This document shows positions 1-5,695 of a stretch of DNA of 26,070 bases, one piece after another. Origin of the DNA: a virus; the IMG/VR virus record IMGVR_UViG_3300028553_000144, positions 1 through 26,070 of that record; one strand, 5' to 3'. Under the pieces are notes generated by a model, which was given only the letters and a program-made list of their open reading frames with translations, was not told where the DNA came from and ran no database searches. A program made the position numbers and the translations under genes. Position 1 is the first letter of the stretch, and each line of letters begins with the position of its first letter.

Positions 1-1
1 T

Positions 2-124
2 GACGCACTAATGGCAAGAGAGGTTGCACCTCGCACCATTGTAGGTACTGGCTACAAGAATGGTAGGCAGGTAGCAATTTGGTATCTAAAAGAGATGATC
101 GCTAAAGAGAATGAGGTAAAGTAA
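2..124 (+). CDS. C-terminal part of an unrecognised phage protein
   Basis: The open frame enters from the left edge and stops at 122-124, giving about 40 residues (DALMAREVAPRTIVG... ending KENEVK). No family recognised; the Gly/Arg-rich turn followed by an amphipathic helix could be a small wing or HTH end, but this is guesswork. The stop overlaps the next start (taATG), so it is translationally coupled with the gene at 124. Confidence 0.6.
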   Translation, partial: DALMAREVAPRTIVGTGYKNGRQVAIWYLKEMIAKENEVK

Positions 125-300
125 TGATAAGCATTGAACTACAAGATGTACTTGCTACAACACGCAAGATTCGCAACAATGATCGTGATTCTGGCACACA
201 CTATTTGCTAGGATATTTATGGGCTAACACGCCAGATAAAGAAAAAGAAAGAATTGCAAAACTATTTGCAAAAGATTTAGAGATGGAGAATAAAAAATGA
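124..300 (+). CDS. small hypothetical protein (58 aa)
   Basis: Starts at an ATG overlapping the upstream stop and ends overlapping the next ATG (ATGA-type overlap at 297-300). The protein is charged and helical (MISIELQDVLATTRKI... DLEMENKK) with no Cys and no membrane segment. Function unknown. Tight overlaps on both sides are the main support that it is a real gene of a compact operon. Confidence 0.6.
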   Translation: MISIELQDVLATTRKIRNNDRDSGTHYLLGYLWANTPDKEKERIAKLFAKDLEMENKK

Positions 301-389
301 ACAAATGCGATTCTTGTAAAAAAGAAACAACACAATTCGTAACGGATGACGGCGAATATTATTTTCCAATGTGCGGTGAGTGTTACTAA
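297..389 (+). CDS. 30-aa zinc-ribbon mini-protein
   Basis: Overlaps the preceding stop by 4 nt. Two Cys pairs, C4-x2-C7 and C26-x2-C29, with nothing else but the linker between them, are a minimal zinc ribbon. It could bind nucleic acid or a host protein; no specific role can be assigned. It is the last gene before a hairpin-rich intergenic stretch and belongs to a large set of Cys-pair mini-proteins in this window. Confidence 0.6.
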   Translation: MNKCDSCKKETTQFVTDDGEYYFPMCGECY

Positions 390-410
390 AAAATAAACTA
401 ATGGTCTAAT

Positions 411-437
411 GGGGCCCGACGCATTCGGGCGTGTCGC
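411..437 (+). terminator. GGGGCCCGACGC hairpin, copy 1
   Basis: GGGGCCCGACGC followed by GGGCGTGTCGC can fold as CGACGC/GTGTCG or as GCCCGA/TCGGGC. There is no clear U-tract, so termination is inferred only from its position at the end of an operon. Closely matches copy 2 at 1980-2008. Confidence 0.45.
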
Positions 438-494
438 AGCTGCAAATGTGTTTAAGATCACAATATTATTTTCACTATTTTACGGCGTGTCGCC

Positions 495-523
495 TTGACT
501 TTTTGATATTTTTATGGTACTCT
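495..523 (+). promoter_or_regulatory. sigma70-type promoter
   Basis: TTGACT (495-500), 17-bp spacer, TACTCT (518-523). No convincing gene starts directly downstream; the transcript would run into the tRNA-like element and the 787 gene. The 262 bases between the stop at 389 and the tRNA-like element hold only hairpins, promoters and the CRP-like site. Confidence 0.45.
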
Positions 524-556
524 AGAGGAGTAAAATTAAATAAGTAGAAAAACAAG

Positions 557-572
557 TGTGACCAACCTCACA
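557..572. promoter_or_regulatory. CRP/GlxR-like operator, site 1
   Basis: TGTGACCAACCTCACA fits TGTGA-N6-TCACA exactly, the known consensus of CRP and actinobacterial GlxR. Its centre is 62.5 bp upstream of the -10 box at 627. One of five such sites in the first 5.8 kb. Confidence 0.6.
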
Positions 573-581
573 TTCAAAATG

Positions 582-595
582 TCGGATATGTCCGA
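582..595. repeat. TCGGA-tatg-TCCGA inverted repeat
   Basis: A 5-bp perfect inverted repeat with a 4-base centre lying between CRP-like site 1 and the -35 box at 604. A second operator is possible. The half-site ATGTCCGA recurs near 5755 without the inverted partner. Confidence 0.3.
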
Positions 596-603
596 ATTTG
601 GAT

Positions 604-632
604 TTGATAATGTCAGCCAAAAATGCTATAAT
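604..632 (+). promoter_or_regulatory. promoter TTGATA-N17-TATAAT with TGTCAG element
   Basis: TTGATA (604-609) and a perfect TATAAT (627-632) are 17 bp apart. Inside the spacer TGTCAG (611-616) lies exactly 10 bp before the -10 box, as in five other promoters here. The predicted start is about 639, just before the tRNA-like element. Confidence 0.7.
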
Positions 633-651
633 TAGATATAAAAATAAATAA

Positions 652-723
652 GGTTTTATAGTGAAAAAGTAATCACGCTAGGTTGTCAACCTAGAATAAG
701 GGGAGCGTTACCCCTTAGAACCG
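652..723 (+). ncRNA. tRNA-Asp(GTC)-like cloverleaf with non-canonical loops
   Basis: 72 nt fold as a complete cloverleaf: acceptor GGTTTTA/TAGAACC (one G-U pair), D stem GTGA/TCAC with an 8-base loop, anticodon stem CTAGG/CCTAG with loop TTGTCAA (GTC), 4-base variable region, T stem AGGGG/CCCCT with a 7-base loop. The T loop is AGCGTTA instead of TTCRANY and the D loop lacks GG, so the normal D-loop/T-loop contacts cannot form. The 3' acceptor strand TAGAACCG is identical to that of the canonical tRNA-Asp at 6930, which has the same length. No CCA is encoded. It lies about 13 nt downstream of a strong predicted start site. It may be a decayed tRNA, a decoy or another structured RNA. Confidence 0.6.
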
Positions 724-730
724 CTAGAAA

Positions 731-752
731 TGTCAGACCCCTATGGTAAGAT
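731..752 (+). promoter_or_regulatory. TGTCAG-N10-TAAGAT promoter
   Basis: TGTCAG (731-736), 10 bp, TAAGAT (747-752), with no recognisable -35 hexamer 17 bp upstream (CTAGAA). Drives the gene at 787, which has a Shine-Dalgarno leader. Confidence 0.6.
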
Positions 753-786
753 ATTTATATAACCAAAAAGAAAAGAAGGTGACAAT

Positions 787-984
787 ATGTCAGCCAATGT
801 CTACAATGTCCAAACCCTACTAGTAGGAAAAGAATATCGCTCAAATACTCTTACGGGTAAAATCGTAAGTGCAGAGCCTCACCCTAAAGCCGTATGGTAT
901 GAGGGTTGCGAGTCTTATCTTGTAGAGGTACAACCTGATAACCGTATCCTTACCACCTATCGCACGATTGCCGTCGCTAACTAA
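787..984 (+). CDS. small hypothetical protein (65 aa), paralogue of the 4438 product
   Basis: ATG preceded by AAGAAGGTGAC about 4-12 nt upstream. The protein is rich in beta-type residues and appears as a compact barrel-like fold: VGKEYRS...TGKIVSAEP near the start, TTYRTIAVAN at the end. The 55-aa protein at 4438 shows the same layout (VG..Y.S...TG.I....P...V.V....T...AN), suggesting a duplicated family. Function unknown. Own TGTCAG-type promoter. Confidence 0.75.
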   Translation: MSANVYNVQTLLVGKEYRSNTLTGKIVSAEPHPKAVWYEGCESYLVEVQPDNRILTTYRTIAVAN

Positions 985-985
985 T

Positions 986-1007
986 TGTCAGTGCCCCCTG
1001 ATATAAT
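986..1007 (+). promoter_or_regulatory. TGTCAG-N10-TATAAT promoter
   Basis: TGTCAG (986-991), a C-rich 10-bp spacer, TATAAT (1002-1007). No -35 hexamer at the usual place (AACTAA). Begins 2 nt after the stop of the 787 gene and precedes the gene at 1043. Confidence 0.65.
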
Positions 1008-1042
1008 AAAACAATCAACAAAAAGAAAGTAGGTACAAACTT

Positions 1043-1237
1043 ATGTACAAAGTAAAACTAGAGTCTTTCAATGGCTCAGTAAAAACAATCGCTCTCCCTT
1101 CTAGGGGTGCAGTTGCTCAATTCATCTCACAATACCCTCAAACTTTACCAGTTGGGGTATCAGTAAAAATCGCTTGCGATACACTTGGAATTAGTGGCAC
1201 ACTTCGTGGCACTTCTACACTAACAAAAACAAACTAA
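1043..1237 (+). CDS. small hypothetical protein (64 aa)
   Basis: Predicted beta-rich small protein (MYKVKLESFNGSV... TLRGTSTLTKTN) with a Thr-rich tail. The leader has an AAAGAAAGTAGG Shine-Dalgarno stretch. Not recognised. First gene of an operon continuing through 1932; the protein is small and soluble without Cys pairs apart from one Cys. Confidence 0.7.
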   Translation: MYKVKLESFNGSVKTIALPSRGAVAQFISQYPQTLPVGVSVKIACDTLGISGTLRGTSTLTKTN

Positions 1238-1257
1238 AGAATAGGAAATAAAAAACA

Positions 1258-1464
1258 ATGATAACAATACCTCACTCTCTCCAATTCGTAACTGAATTAG
1301 ACGAAACACATCCAATCGCTAAGCAATTGCTTGCACTACCTACAATAGATCAGGTTGCTATGCTTGAGTCAATGCTAAAAGAACTACTTGCACCACGCAT
1401 TCAGTCTGCGCTTGATGAACTCAATGAAGGAAATTCATATGCAACGCTAAAGGTGGCAGAGTAA
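1258..1464 (+). CDS. small hypothetical protein (68 aa)
   Basis: ATG 20 nt after the previous stop with AGGAAAT upstream. All-helical (LPTIDQVAMLESMLKELLAP), Leu-rich with heptad-like spacing, so it may dimerise. Not recognised. Its stop overlaps the next start. Confidence 0.7.
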   Translation: MITIPHSLQFVTELDETHPIAKQLLALPTIDQVAMLESMLKELLAPRIQSALDELNEGNSYATLKVAE

Positions 1465-1625
1465 TGAAAGAATGTAAAGTAACTAAATGCACAAGCACAA
1501 GCCTTGTTTATTCAGGCATAGATGCATTCATGCTAGGTGGTATCCCTACGGAAACATATTGCTATGATTGCTCTAATGCATACAATCAGATTTCTGCACA
1601 TGTAGAAAATTTGGTGAACATCTAA
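1464..1625 (+). CDS. Cys-pair mini-protein (53 aa)
   Basis: Starts at the A of the upstream TAA. Four Cys (C4, C9, C33, C36; Cx4C and Cx2C) suggest a structural zinc site. Overlaps the next gene (taATG). Function unknown. Confidence 0.6.
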   Translation: MKECKVTKCTSTSLVYSGIDAFMLGGIPTETYCYDCSNAYNQISAHVENLVNI

Positions 1626-1810
1626 TGATGACTAGAAAAGACTATGTAGAAACTGCAAAGATTCTAAATCTATTCGTTGATGAAATGGATTCTAAAACTT
1701 TTAAAGATTTAGTTTTTGAATTCAGCGAATGGTTTAGCGCAGACAATCCAAGATTTGATGAAAATAAATTTTGGGACGCTTGCACAAAAGAAATTGAGGT
1801 AAATGCATGA
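1625..1810 (+). CDS. small acidic hypothetical protein (61 aa)
   Basis: Overlapping taATGATG start. Acidic and aromatic (DLVFEFSEWFSADNPRF...), predicted helical with two or three helices. Not recognised. Ends in an overlap with the next ATG. Confidence 0.65.
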   Translation: MMTRKDYVETAKILNLFVDEMDSKTFKDLVFEFSEWFSADNPRFDENKFWDACTKEIEVNA

Positions 1811-1932
1811 GCAGAGTTATCACAACAATCGTGCAGGTGATTTTATTTCTTGGAGTGCTTGCTTGTTTTCGTTTAATGTGGCAAGATTTAAAAGATGATC
1901 TTGTTGAAATAAAAAACGATTTGCGAAAGTAA
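1807..1932 (+). CDS. single-pass membrane peptide (41 aa)
   Basis: ATGA overlap with the previous stop. Residues about 5-25 (VITTIVQVILFLGVLACF) form one membrane segment, followed by a charged amphipathic tail (DLKDDLVEIKNDLRK). Could be a small phage membrane effector; no evidence for a specific role. Last gene of the operon. Confidence 0.55.
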   Translation: MSRVITTIVQVILFLGVLACFRLMWQDLKDDLVEIKNDLRK

Positions 1933-1942
1933 ATAAAAAAAT

Positions 1943-1967
1943 CCTGAGCAAGATTTAAAACTGCTCA
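1943..1967 (+). repeat. CCTGAGCA...TGCTCA stem-loop, copy 1
   Basis: TGAGCA (1945-1950) pairs with TGCTCA (1962-1967) across an 11-base AT-rich loop. One of five related stem-loops in operon intervals at 1943, 4622, 5165, 5652 and 6902. Confidence 0.6.
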
Positions 1968-1979
1968 ACCTTCAAAAAT

Positions 1980-2008
1980 GGGGCCCGACGCGCCCTGGCG
2001 TGTCGCCC
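1980..2008 (+). terminator. GGGGCCCGACGC hairpin, copy 2
   Basis: CGACGCGCC pairs with GGCGTGTCG, a 9-bp stem with one G-U pair and a 2-base turn. Strong hairpin at the end of the 1043-1932 operon; there is no U-tract, so the terminator role is inferred. Confidence 0.5.
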
Positions 2009-2013
2009 ACAGG

Positions 2014-2022
2014 TTATCCACA
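2014..2022. promoter_or_regulatory. perfect DnaA-box sequence
   Basis: TTATCCACA matches the bacterial DnaA-box consensus. A single copy 10 bp before CRP-like site 2. One copy alone does not define an origin. Confidence 0.3.
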
Positions 2023-2032
2023 GGCTTTACGT

Positions 2033-2048
2033 TGTGACATTAATCACT
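2033..2048. promoter_or_regulatory. CRP/GlxR-like operator, site 2
   Basis: TGTGACATTAATCACT fits TGTGA-N6-TCAC(A) with one mismatch at the last base. Centre 72.5 bp upstream of the -10 at 2113. Confidence 0.55.
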
Positions 2049-2089
2049 CCCAAATTTTCTCACATTTTGAGATTAAGTGCCCTTACGAA

Positions 2090-2118
2090 TTGCCCTTGTC
2101 AGCCCCATAGTGTAAGAT
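2090..2118 (+). promoter_or_regulatory. promoter TTGCCC-N17-TAAGAT with TGTCAG element
   Basis: TTGCCC (2090-2095) and TAAGAT (2113-2118) 17 bp apart; TGTCAG (2097-2102) exactly 10 bp before the -10. Precedes the operon starting at 2150. Confidence 0.65.
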
Positions 2119-2149
2119 AAAATATATCAACAGAAAGAAGGAACCCCCT

Positions 2150-2281
2150 ATGAACGAATGCAAAGTATGTTTTGCTCAGCGCATGAGTATCTCTGCAATA
2201 TCTATCAATATCAACGAACTATGCGAGCCACACTATCGTGACTGGCAAGATGAAAAGAATATGGGTGAGTATTTTGGGTAA
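2150..2281 (+). CDS. Cys-pair mini-protein (43 aa)
   Basis: GAAGGAA Shine-Dalgarno 7 nt before ATG. C4-x2-C7 and C25-x2-H28 make a plausible CCCH zinc site. First gene of an operon of small proteins running to 3303. Function unknown. Confidence 0.65.
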   Translation: MNECKVCFAQRMSISAISININELCEPHYRDWQDEKNMGEYFG

Positions 2282-2282
2282 T

Positions 2283-2414
2283 ATGATGGAAGCCTTGTGC
2301 GTTGCATGTAATGAAAACCTACATATAGACGGATTTTATTGCTGGTCATGCGGAATTGACCAACACTACTCAGACATGTTAGAATTAGAACTCACACTAG
2401 ATTGGAATGAATAA
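2283..2414 (+). CDS. zinc-ribbon mini-protein (43 aa)
   Basis: ATGATG one base after the previous stop. C6-x2-C9 and C20-x2-C23 form a compact zinc ribbon followed by an acidic tail (DMLELELTLDWNE). Not recognised. Confidence 0.6.
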   Translation: MMEALCVACNENLHIDGFYCWSCGIDQHYSDMLELELTLDWNE

Positions 2415-2627
2415 ATGGAATACGAATACGCAATCACCTCAGCCTATGATGGAGAAGCACCTCATTGGGTACAACGCTATGAAAACGAATATGGTGCATG
2501 GGAAAACTTTTTCCTATTTACTGATTGGGGAATGGCTAAAGAATATCGCACAGTCAATCTCTCAACGCCAACAGGCAAGATGTACACAAAAACTTTTTAT
2601 ACTAGCGGATTGGTCGTAGTAAAGTGA
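2415..2627 (+). CDS. small hypothetical protein (70 aa)
   Basis: ATG directly after the upstream TAA. The frame is protein-like (YEYAITSAYDGEAPHW... aromatic, mixed alpha/beta) while the overlapping frame starting at 2407 is not. Ends in a GTGA overlap with the next gene. Function unknown. Confidence 0.65.
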   Translation: MEYEYAITSAYDGEAPHWVQRYENEYGAWENFFLFTDWGMAKEYRTVNLSTPTGKMYTKTFYTSGLVVVK

Positions 2628-2767
2628 TAGATGCAGAAGTAATTACATGGAAGCCTAATGATAAGAATTCTTTTATTAGCAAATTAACTCAAGATGAGTT
2701 AGCAATATTTGAAGCAGATATACAGGACGCTATTGACGGAGTAATTGAGGATTGGGAAGGTAAGTAA
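2624..2767 (+). CDS. small acidic hypothetical protein (47 aa)
   Basis: GTG start overlapping the previous TGA (GTGA). Acidic helical protein (LTQDELAIFEADIQDAIDG) of unknown function. Ends one base before the next ATG. Coupling on both sides is the main support. Confidence 0.55.
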   Translation: MIDAEVITWKPNDKNSFISKLTQDELAIFEADIQDAIDGVIEDWEGK

Positions 2768-2768
2768 T

Positions 2769-3077
2769 ATGGGAAGCGTAACAGCACTAGGAATTAAAGA
2801 TAGCGTGTTAGACCTAGAAACACAATTACTTTATCACTTAAAGGGTAATCACTATCCACCAGTACCCGCAGAAATGGTACAACCTTGCATTGAAGCCATT
2901 GACGCTTACTATGACGAGGACTATGACCGCATGATTGATATGCCTAAAGTTGGTGACTTTCAGATTCTCTATCGTGGAGATACTCAAGCACCTGCACACG
3001 CTATTGTAGAACAACACCACTTATCATGGTTTATTGAGCCAGTTGCATACTCTGATGATGAGGAGCAAAATGAGTGA
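2769..3077 (+). CDS. hypothetical protein (102 aa)
   Basis: The ATG at 2769 is preferred over an upstream in-frame TTG at 2745 because it follows the previous stop and has GGAAGG 8-14 nt upstream. Acidic protein (ALGIKDSVLDLETQ... VAYSDDEEQNE) with a Tyr/Asp-rich middle. Not recognised. Overlaps the next gene by 8 nt. Confidence 0.7.
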   Translation: MGSVTALGIKDSVLDLETQLLYHLKGNHYPPVPAEMVQPCIEAIDAYYDEDYDRMIDMPKVGDFQILYRGDTQAPAHAIVEQHHLSWFIEPVAYSDDEEQNE

Positions 3078-3303
3078 TACAATAAATGTCATGGAACTAA
3101 TAAAAGCTGATGTACTAACAGCAGATGCACTAGAGATTGGTGATCTAATTTCTTTTGATGATGATATTGTTGAAGTAATTTCAATTGATGTTGATTCTAC
3201 TGGAGACATATACAGTGTTCAAGTAAGCAACGACTTTGGTGAAACAACAACAGTTGATTTTGATTTTGATGAAGAAGTTGATTGGTACGTTTATCTAGAC
3301 TAG
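3070..3303 (+). CDS. very acidic small protein (77 aa)
   Basis: Start at ATG 3070 with GAGGAG upstream. Strongly acidic, with many Asp/Glu in short beta-type repeats (DLISFDDDIVEVISIDVD, VDFDFDEEVDWYVYLD). Such acidity is typical of phage DNA mimics, but no known mimic is recognised, so this remains a possibility only. Last gene before a hairpin and CRP-like site 3. Confidence 0.65.
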   Translation: MSDTINVMELIKADVLTADALEIGDLISFDDDIVEVISIDVDSTGDIYSVQVSNDFGETTTVDFDFDEEVDWYVYLD

Positions 3304-3304
3304 T

Positions 3305-3319
3305 GGGGCCCGAGTCCCC
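3305..3319 (+). terminator. GGGGCCCGAGTCCCC hairpin
   Basis: GGGG/CCCC stem with a 7-base centre, sharing GGGGCCCGA with copies 1 and 2, directly between the stop at 3303 and the CRP-like site at 3321. No U-tract. Confidence 0.35.
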
Positions 3320-3320
3320 A

Positions 3321-3336
3321 AGTGATCTACATCACA
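3321..3336. promoter_or_regulatory. CRP/GlxR-like operator, site 3
   Basis: AGTGATCTACATCACA: GTGA-N6-TCACA with perfect inner arms. Centre 41.5 bp upstream of the -10 at 3370. Confidence 0.6.
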
Positions 3337-3346
3337 TTTACGAGAT

Positions 3347-3375
3347 TTGATATTTTTCCCCATATCTGGTAAGAT
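3347..3375 (+). promoter_or_regulatory. promoter TTGATA-N17-TAAGAT
   Basis: TTGATA (3347-3352) and TAAGAT (3370-3375) are 17 bp apart. The -10 ends 6 nt before the ATG at 3382, so the transcript is predicted to be leaderless. Confidence 0.65.
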
Positions 3376-3381
3376 TATTAC

Positions 3382-3528
3382 ATGAGACAGAAAAAAACCC
3401 CTGAACAGTTACGTATCCTTATGGAGTTACGTAGATCTAATGCTGCCTCAGCTATCCCCAATAAAAAGAAATATGACAGAAAGAAATGTCAGTCCTACCT
3501 GCTAAAATTAAAGAAAGAAAGCGAGTAA
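3382..3528 (+). CDS. basic small protein (48 aa), leaderless
   Basis: ATG placed at the predicted transcription start. Strongly basic (MRQKKTPEQLRILMELRRSN... KKKYDRKK), probably nucleic-acid binding. The RSNAA...PNKKK segment resembles small basic proteins seen in other actinophages; that is from memory and not checked. Precedes the GP88 gene by 5 nt. Confidence 0.6.
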   Translation: MRQKKTPEQLRILMELRRSNAASAIPNKKKYDRKKCQSYLLKLKKESE

Positions 3529-3533
3529 CCCCC

Positions 3534-4256
3534 ATGACCAAATTACTTAGATCAAAAGATAGAAAAGTGGCTAATGCCGTTACACCTAATGGTAAGCAAG
3601 CAAGTATTGCTAACACTTTTGGATTACCTGCAGGAAAAGCATATTCATGTCCTGGCGCTACCAGTGTGTGTGAAACAGTGTGCTATGCAGGCAAATTAGA
3701 AAAGGTCTTCCCTACAGTAAAGAAAAACCTATTGCATAACTGGGAACTACTACGCAATGCAGACATGCAAGAAATGTATTCTTTGATCTCAGAAATGATT
3801 GCAGAGTTTAAGACAGATTGTGTTAAGCGCAATGCTAAGATGTTATTCCGTATTCACTGGGACGGAGACTTCTTTAATGATGAATACACGCAGGCATGGA
3901 AACTAGTAATTGAAGAACAACCAGACATTCAATTCTGGGTATACACACGTGTTAAGTCTGCCGCCCTAATGCTAAACGGTATTGATAATCTATCTTTATA
4001 TTATTCCACAGATAGCGAGAACAAGGCTATTGGTATTGACCTCAAGGTTAACAATGGGATCTCCCTTGCATACCTTGCAAAAAACTTTGCACTGGGGCAA
4101 GCGGATATGAAAGAGTTAACTGGCAAGGTAGGTGCGAAGTGCCCTGAGAATAAAAAGGCTATTCCACTTATCTCACAGGCAGGGTCTGCGTGTGCTACCT
4201 GCAAATTGTGTATTTATGAGAAATCTGATATAGTGTTTAGTGCAACCAAAAAATGA
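3534..4256 (+). CDS. GP88-family phage protein (240 aa)
   Basis: ATG at 3534 chosen because it lies just after the previous stop; an in-frame ATG at 3486 would overlap that gene. Matches the GP88 ('gene product 88') family: Cys cluster C39-x6-C46-x3-C50, RIHWDGDFF (106-114), FWVYTR (134-139), and a C-terminal C203, C220, C223, C226 set. Seven conserved-looking Cys suggest an Fe-S or zinc centre; the fold recalls radical-SAM-like proteins, but the classical CX3CX2C is absent. The biochemical role is unknown. Followed by a membrane peptide. Confidence 0.75.
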   Translation: MTKLLRSKDRKVANAVTPNGKQASIANTFGLPAGKAYSCPGATSVCETVCYAGKLEKVFPTVKKNLLHNWELLRNADMQEMYSLISEMIAEFKTDCVKRNAKMLFRIHWDGDFFNDEYTQAWKLVIEEQPDIQFWVYTRVKSAALMLNGIDNLSLYYSTDSENKAIGIDLKVNNGISLAYLAKNFALGQADMKELTGKVGAKCPENKKAIPLISQAGSACATCKLCIYEKSDIVFSATKK

Positions 4257-4265
4257 GGGGGCTAA

Positions 4266-4325
4266 ATGGATACATTCGTTCTACTATCCCTAATAGGACT
4301 ACTATTGTTCATGATGAGTCAATAG
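4266..4325 (+). CDS. 19-aa membrane peptide
   Basis: ATG with GAGGGGGC 6-12 nt upstream and 9 nt after the GP88 stop. Almost entirely hydrophobic (TFVLLSLIGLLLFMM), a minimal transmembrane peptide. Its TAG touches CRP-like site 4. Very small, so moderate confidence. Confidence 0.4.
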   Translation: MDTFVLLSLIGLLLFMMSQ

Positions 4326-4341
4326 TGTGATATAGATCACA
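4326..4341. promoter_or_regulatory. CRP/GlxR-like operator, site 4
   Basis: TGTGATATAGATCACA, the best site: TGTGAT-N4-ATCACA. Centre 62.5 bp upstream of the -10 at 4396, the same spacing as site 1. Confidence 0.65.
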
Positions 4342-4372
4342 TTCCAAATAGTGAGATTTTTAGGAAATGGAT

Positions 4373-4401
4373 TTGATATTTCTTAGATTTTTTGCTACAC
4401 T
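4373..4401 (+). promoter_or_regulatory. promoter TTGATA-N17-TACACT
   Basis: TTGATA (4373-4378), 17 bp, TACACT (4396-4401). Precedes the gene at 4438 with a normal leader and Shine-Dalgarno. Confidence 0.6.
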
Positions 4402-4437
4402 TAGATATAAGCAAGACCAACTACAAAGGAGAAACAA

Positions 4438-4605
4438 ATGACAGTAGCAACAGCAACATACAAGGTGGGCGACCTCTACACTTCACAGAAGTCAAAGGTA
4501 ACAGGAACAATCTTGGAAATCTCACCAACTGCAAATGACACAGTGCGTGTTAAGTTAGATGTAGACGGCATGACACGCTGGACAACTTGGAAGGCTAATT
4601 CATAA
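4438..4605 (+). CDS. small hypothetical protein (55 aa), paralogue of the 787 product
   Basis: AAAGGAGAAA 5-14 nt before ATG. Beta-rich (YKVGDLYTSQKSKVTGTI... WTTWKANS), with the same pattern as the 65-aa protein at 787 (VG..Y.S, TG.I, closing AN). Single-gene transcript flanked by its own promoter and a stem-loop. Function unknown. Confidence 0.7.
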   Translation: MTVATATYKVGDLYTSQKSKVTGTILEISPTANDTVRVKLDVDGMTRWTTWKANS

Positions 4606-4621
4606 TTAGTTAATCCAATAT

Positions 4622-4646
4622 CCTGAGCATGATATAAAAAGGCTCA
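4622..4646 (+). repeat. CCTGAGCA...GGCTCA stem-loop, copy 2
   Basis: TGAGC pairs with GCTCA across an AT-rich loop; ends 7 nt before the TGTCAG promoter at 4653. Confidence 0.55.
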
Positions 4647-4652
4647 ACTTAA

Positions 4653-4674
4653 TGTCAGACCCACCCCCTATAAT
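4653..4674 (+). promoter_or_regulatory. TGTCAG-N10-TATAAT promoter
   Basis: TGTCAG (4653-4658), C-rich 10-bp spacer, TATAAT (4669-4674). No -35 hexamer (AACTTA). Drives the gene at 4705. Confidence 0.65.
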
Positions 4675-4704
4675 ATAAATAACCCACAGAAAAGGAAAAA
4701 CACT

Positions 4705-5127
4705 ATGGCACGACAGAAAGCAATCTCAGTAAAAATCGCAACACCAAAAGTAATTAACGCACTTGAAACTGCACTCGCTAAGTTAGAGTCAGACTACGCA
4801 ACACAATCAGCAAAAGAAGCACAACACACACTTGCTTATGAGGCTTGGAAAAAGCAAATTGGTGAGTGGGCTATTGCCAACTTCTCAAAGGCTGAGAACC
4901 TTCGCACAAACTATCGTTCTTGGAGCAACACACTCAATGTTGATTTTGACATAATCACAAAAGAAGGAACTTTCCCATCAGAACCTGAAAAGGATTTTGA
5001 GGTTATCCATCAGCACACTTATCGTGAACAAAAAGAGGAAATGTCAAATGCTATCCGTATTCTAAAGATGACAGATGAGGAAACAGTTTCCACATCAACC
5101 TATCAAGCGGTGGCTCGCTACCTCTAA
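4705..5127 (+). CDS. hypothetical protein (140 aa)
   Basis: AAAAGGAAAAA upstream of ATG. Mostly helical: a long helix (residues about 15-65, Ala/Glu/Lys rich), a beta-type middle (VDFDIITKEGTF) and a C-terminal helix. Layout resembles small structural or DNA-metabolism accessory proteins of phages, but no family is recognised. Separate transcript with its own TGTCAG promoter. Confidence 0.75.
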   Translation: MARQKAISVKIATPKVINALETALAKLESDYATQSAKEAQHTLAYEAWKKQIGEWAIANFSKAENLRTNYRSWSNTLNVDFDIITKEGTFPSEPEKDFEVIHQHTYREQKEEMSNAIRILKMTDEETVSTSTYQAVARYL

Positions 5128-5164
5128 AACTTGGGGGGCAACTTAAAGTCCTGAACCCAAACGA

Positions 5165-5189
5165 CCTGAGTAAGTCGCAAAACTGCTCA
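5165..5189 (+). repeat. CCTGAGTA...TGCTCA stem-loop, copy 3
   Basis: TGAGTA pairs with TGCTCA (one G-U). Lies between the stop at 5127 and the start at 5217, with no promoter between, so it may act in RNA processing within a transcript rather than as a terminator. Confidence 0.55.
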
Positions 5190-5216
5190 ACCACACAACT
5201 AATAGAAAGAGACCCC

Positions 5217-5633
5217 ATGGACCAGCCAGTAATAGATAATCACTACATGACACGAGAGTTTTTAGAAACTACTCTTGTACAAAATAAAGAACGCATTCAA
5301 CAACTTGAAGAGCACATCCAAAAAGTAAAGCAGGGCTCATATGCAGAATCTGCAGAACGTAACCGCATGGTTGAGGCAATGAAAGAGTGGACTCTTAGCG
5401 AATTGGAAAACCTTTCGCTTGCACAAGAGCATGCAGAAGCAATTGCAGAAATCATGGGATTTGAACTAACAAAAGAATTTGAACTAGAAGTTACAGTTCT
5501 TTATTCAATTACAGTTAATGCACTTAATGAAGAAGAAGCGCAGAACTTAATTCATGATATTGATTTTGATTCAGTATCAGAGCCTCAAGGCGTAACTTAT
5601 TTGTCATCCAGTGTTGACAGAATAGATATTTAG
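5217..5633 (+). CDS. coiled-coil hypothetical protein (138 aa)
   Basis: ATG after AGAAAGAGACCCC. N-terminal half is a charged coiled coil (VQNKERIQQLEEHIQKVKQG), C-terminal half a small beta/alpha domain (ELEVTVLYSITVNALNEEEAQ) of the kind that often binds partners. Not recognised. Flanked by CCTGAG stem-loops on both sides. Confidence 0.75.
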   Translation: MDQPVIDNHYMTREFLETTLVQNKERIQQLEEHIQKVKQGSYAESAERNRMVEAMKEWTLSELENLSLAQEHAEAIAEIMGFELTKEFELEVTVLYSITVNALNEEEAQNLIHDIDFDSVSEPQGVTYLSSSVDRIDI

Positions 5634-5651
5634 TAGGGGGCTACTAATAGA

Positions 5652-5676
5652 CCTGAGTATGTCTATAAACTGCTCA
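5652..5676 (+). repeat. CCTGAGTA...TGCTCA stem-loop, copy 4
   Basis: TGAGTA (5654-5659) pairs with TGCTCA (5671-5676). Followed by the GGGCC hairpin and CRP-like site 5. Confidence 0.55.
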
Positions 5677-5695
5677 TTCAGCTCCCGCAAAATTT

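Noticed and set aside
558-635. 25-aa frame starting with GTG or ATG at 558/579
   Set aside because: Overlaps the CRP-like site, inverted repeat and promoter; no Shine-Dalgarno.
2407-2619. 70-aa frame in another phase of the 2415 gene
   Set aside because: The 2415 frame is more protein-like and is coupled to both neighbours.
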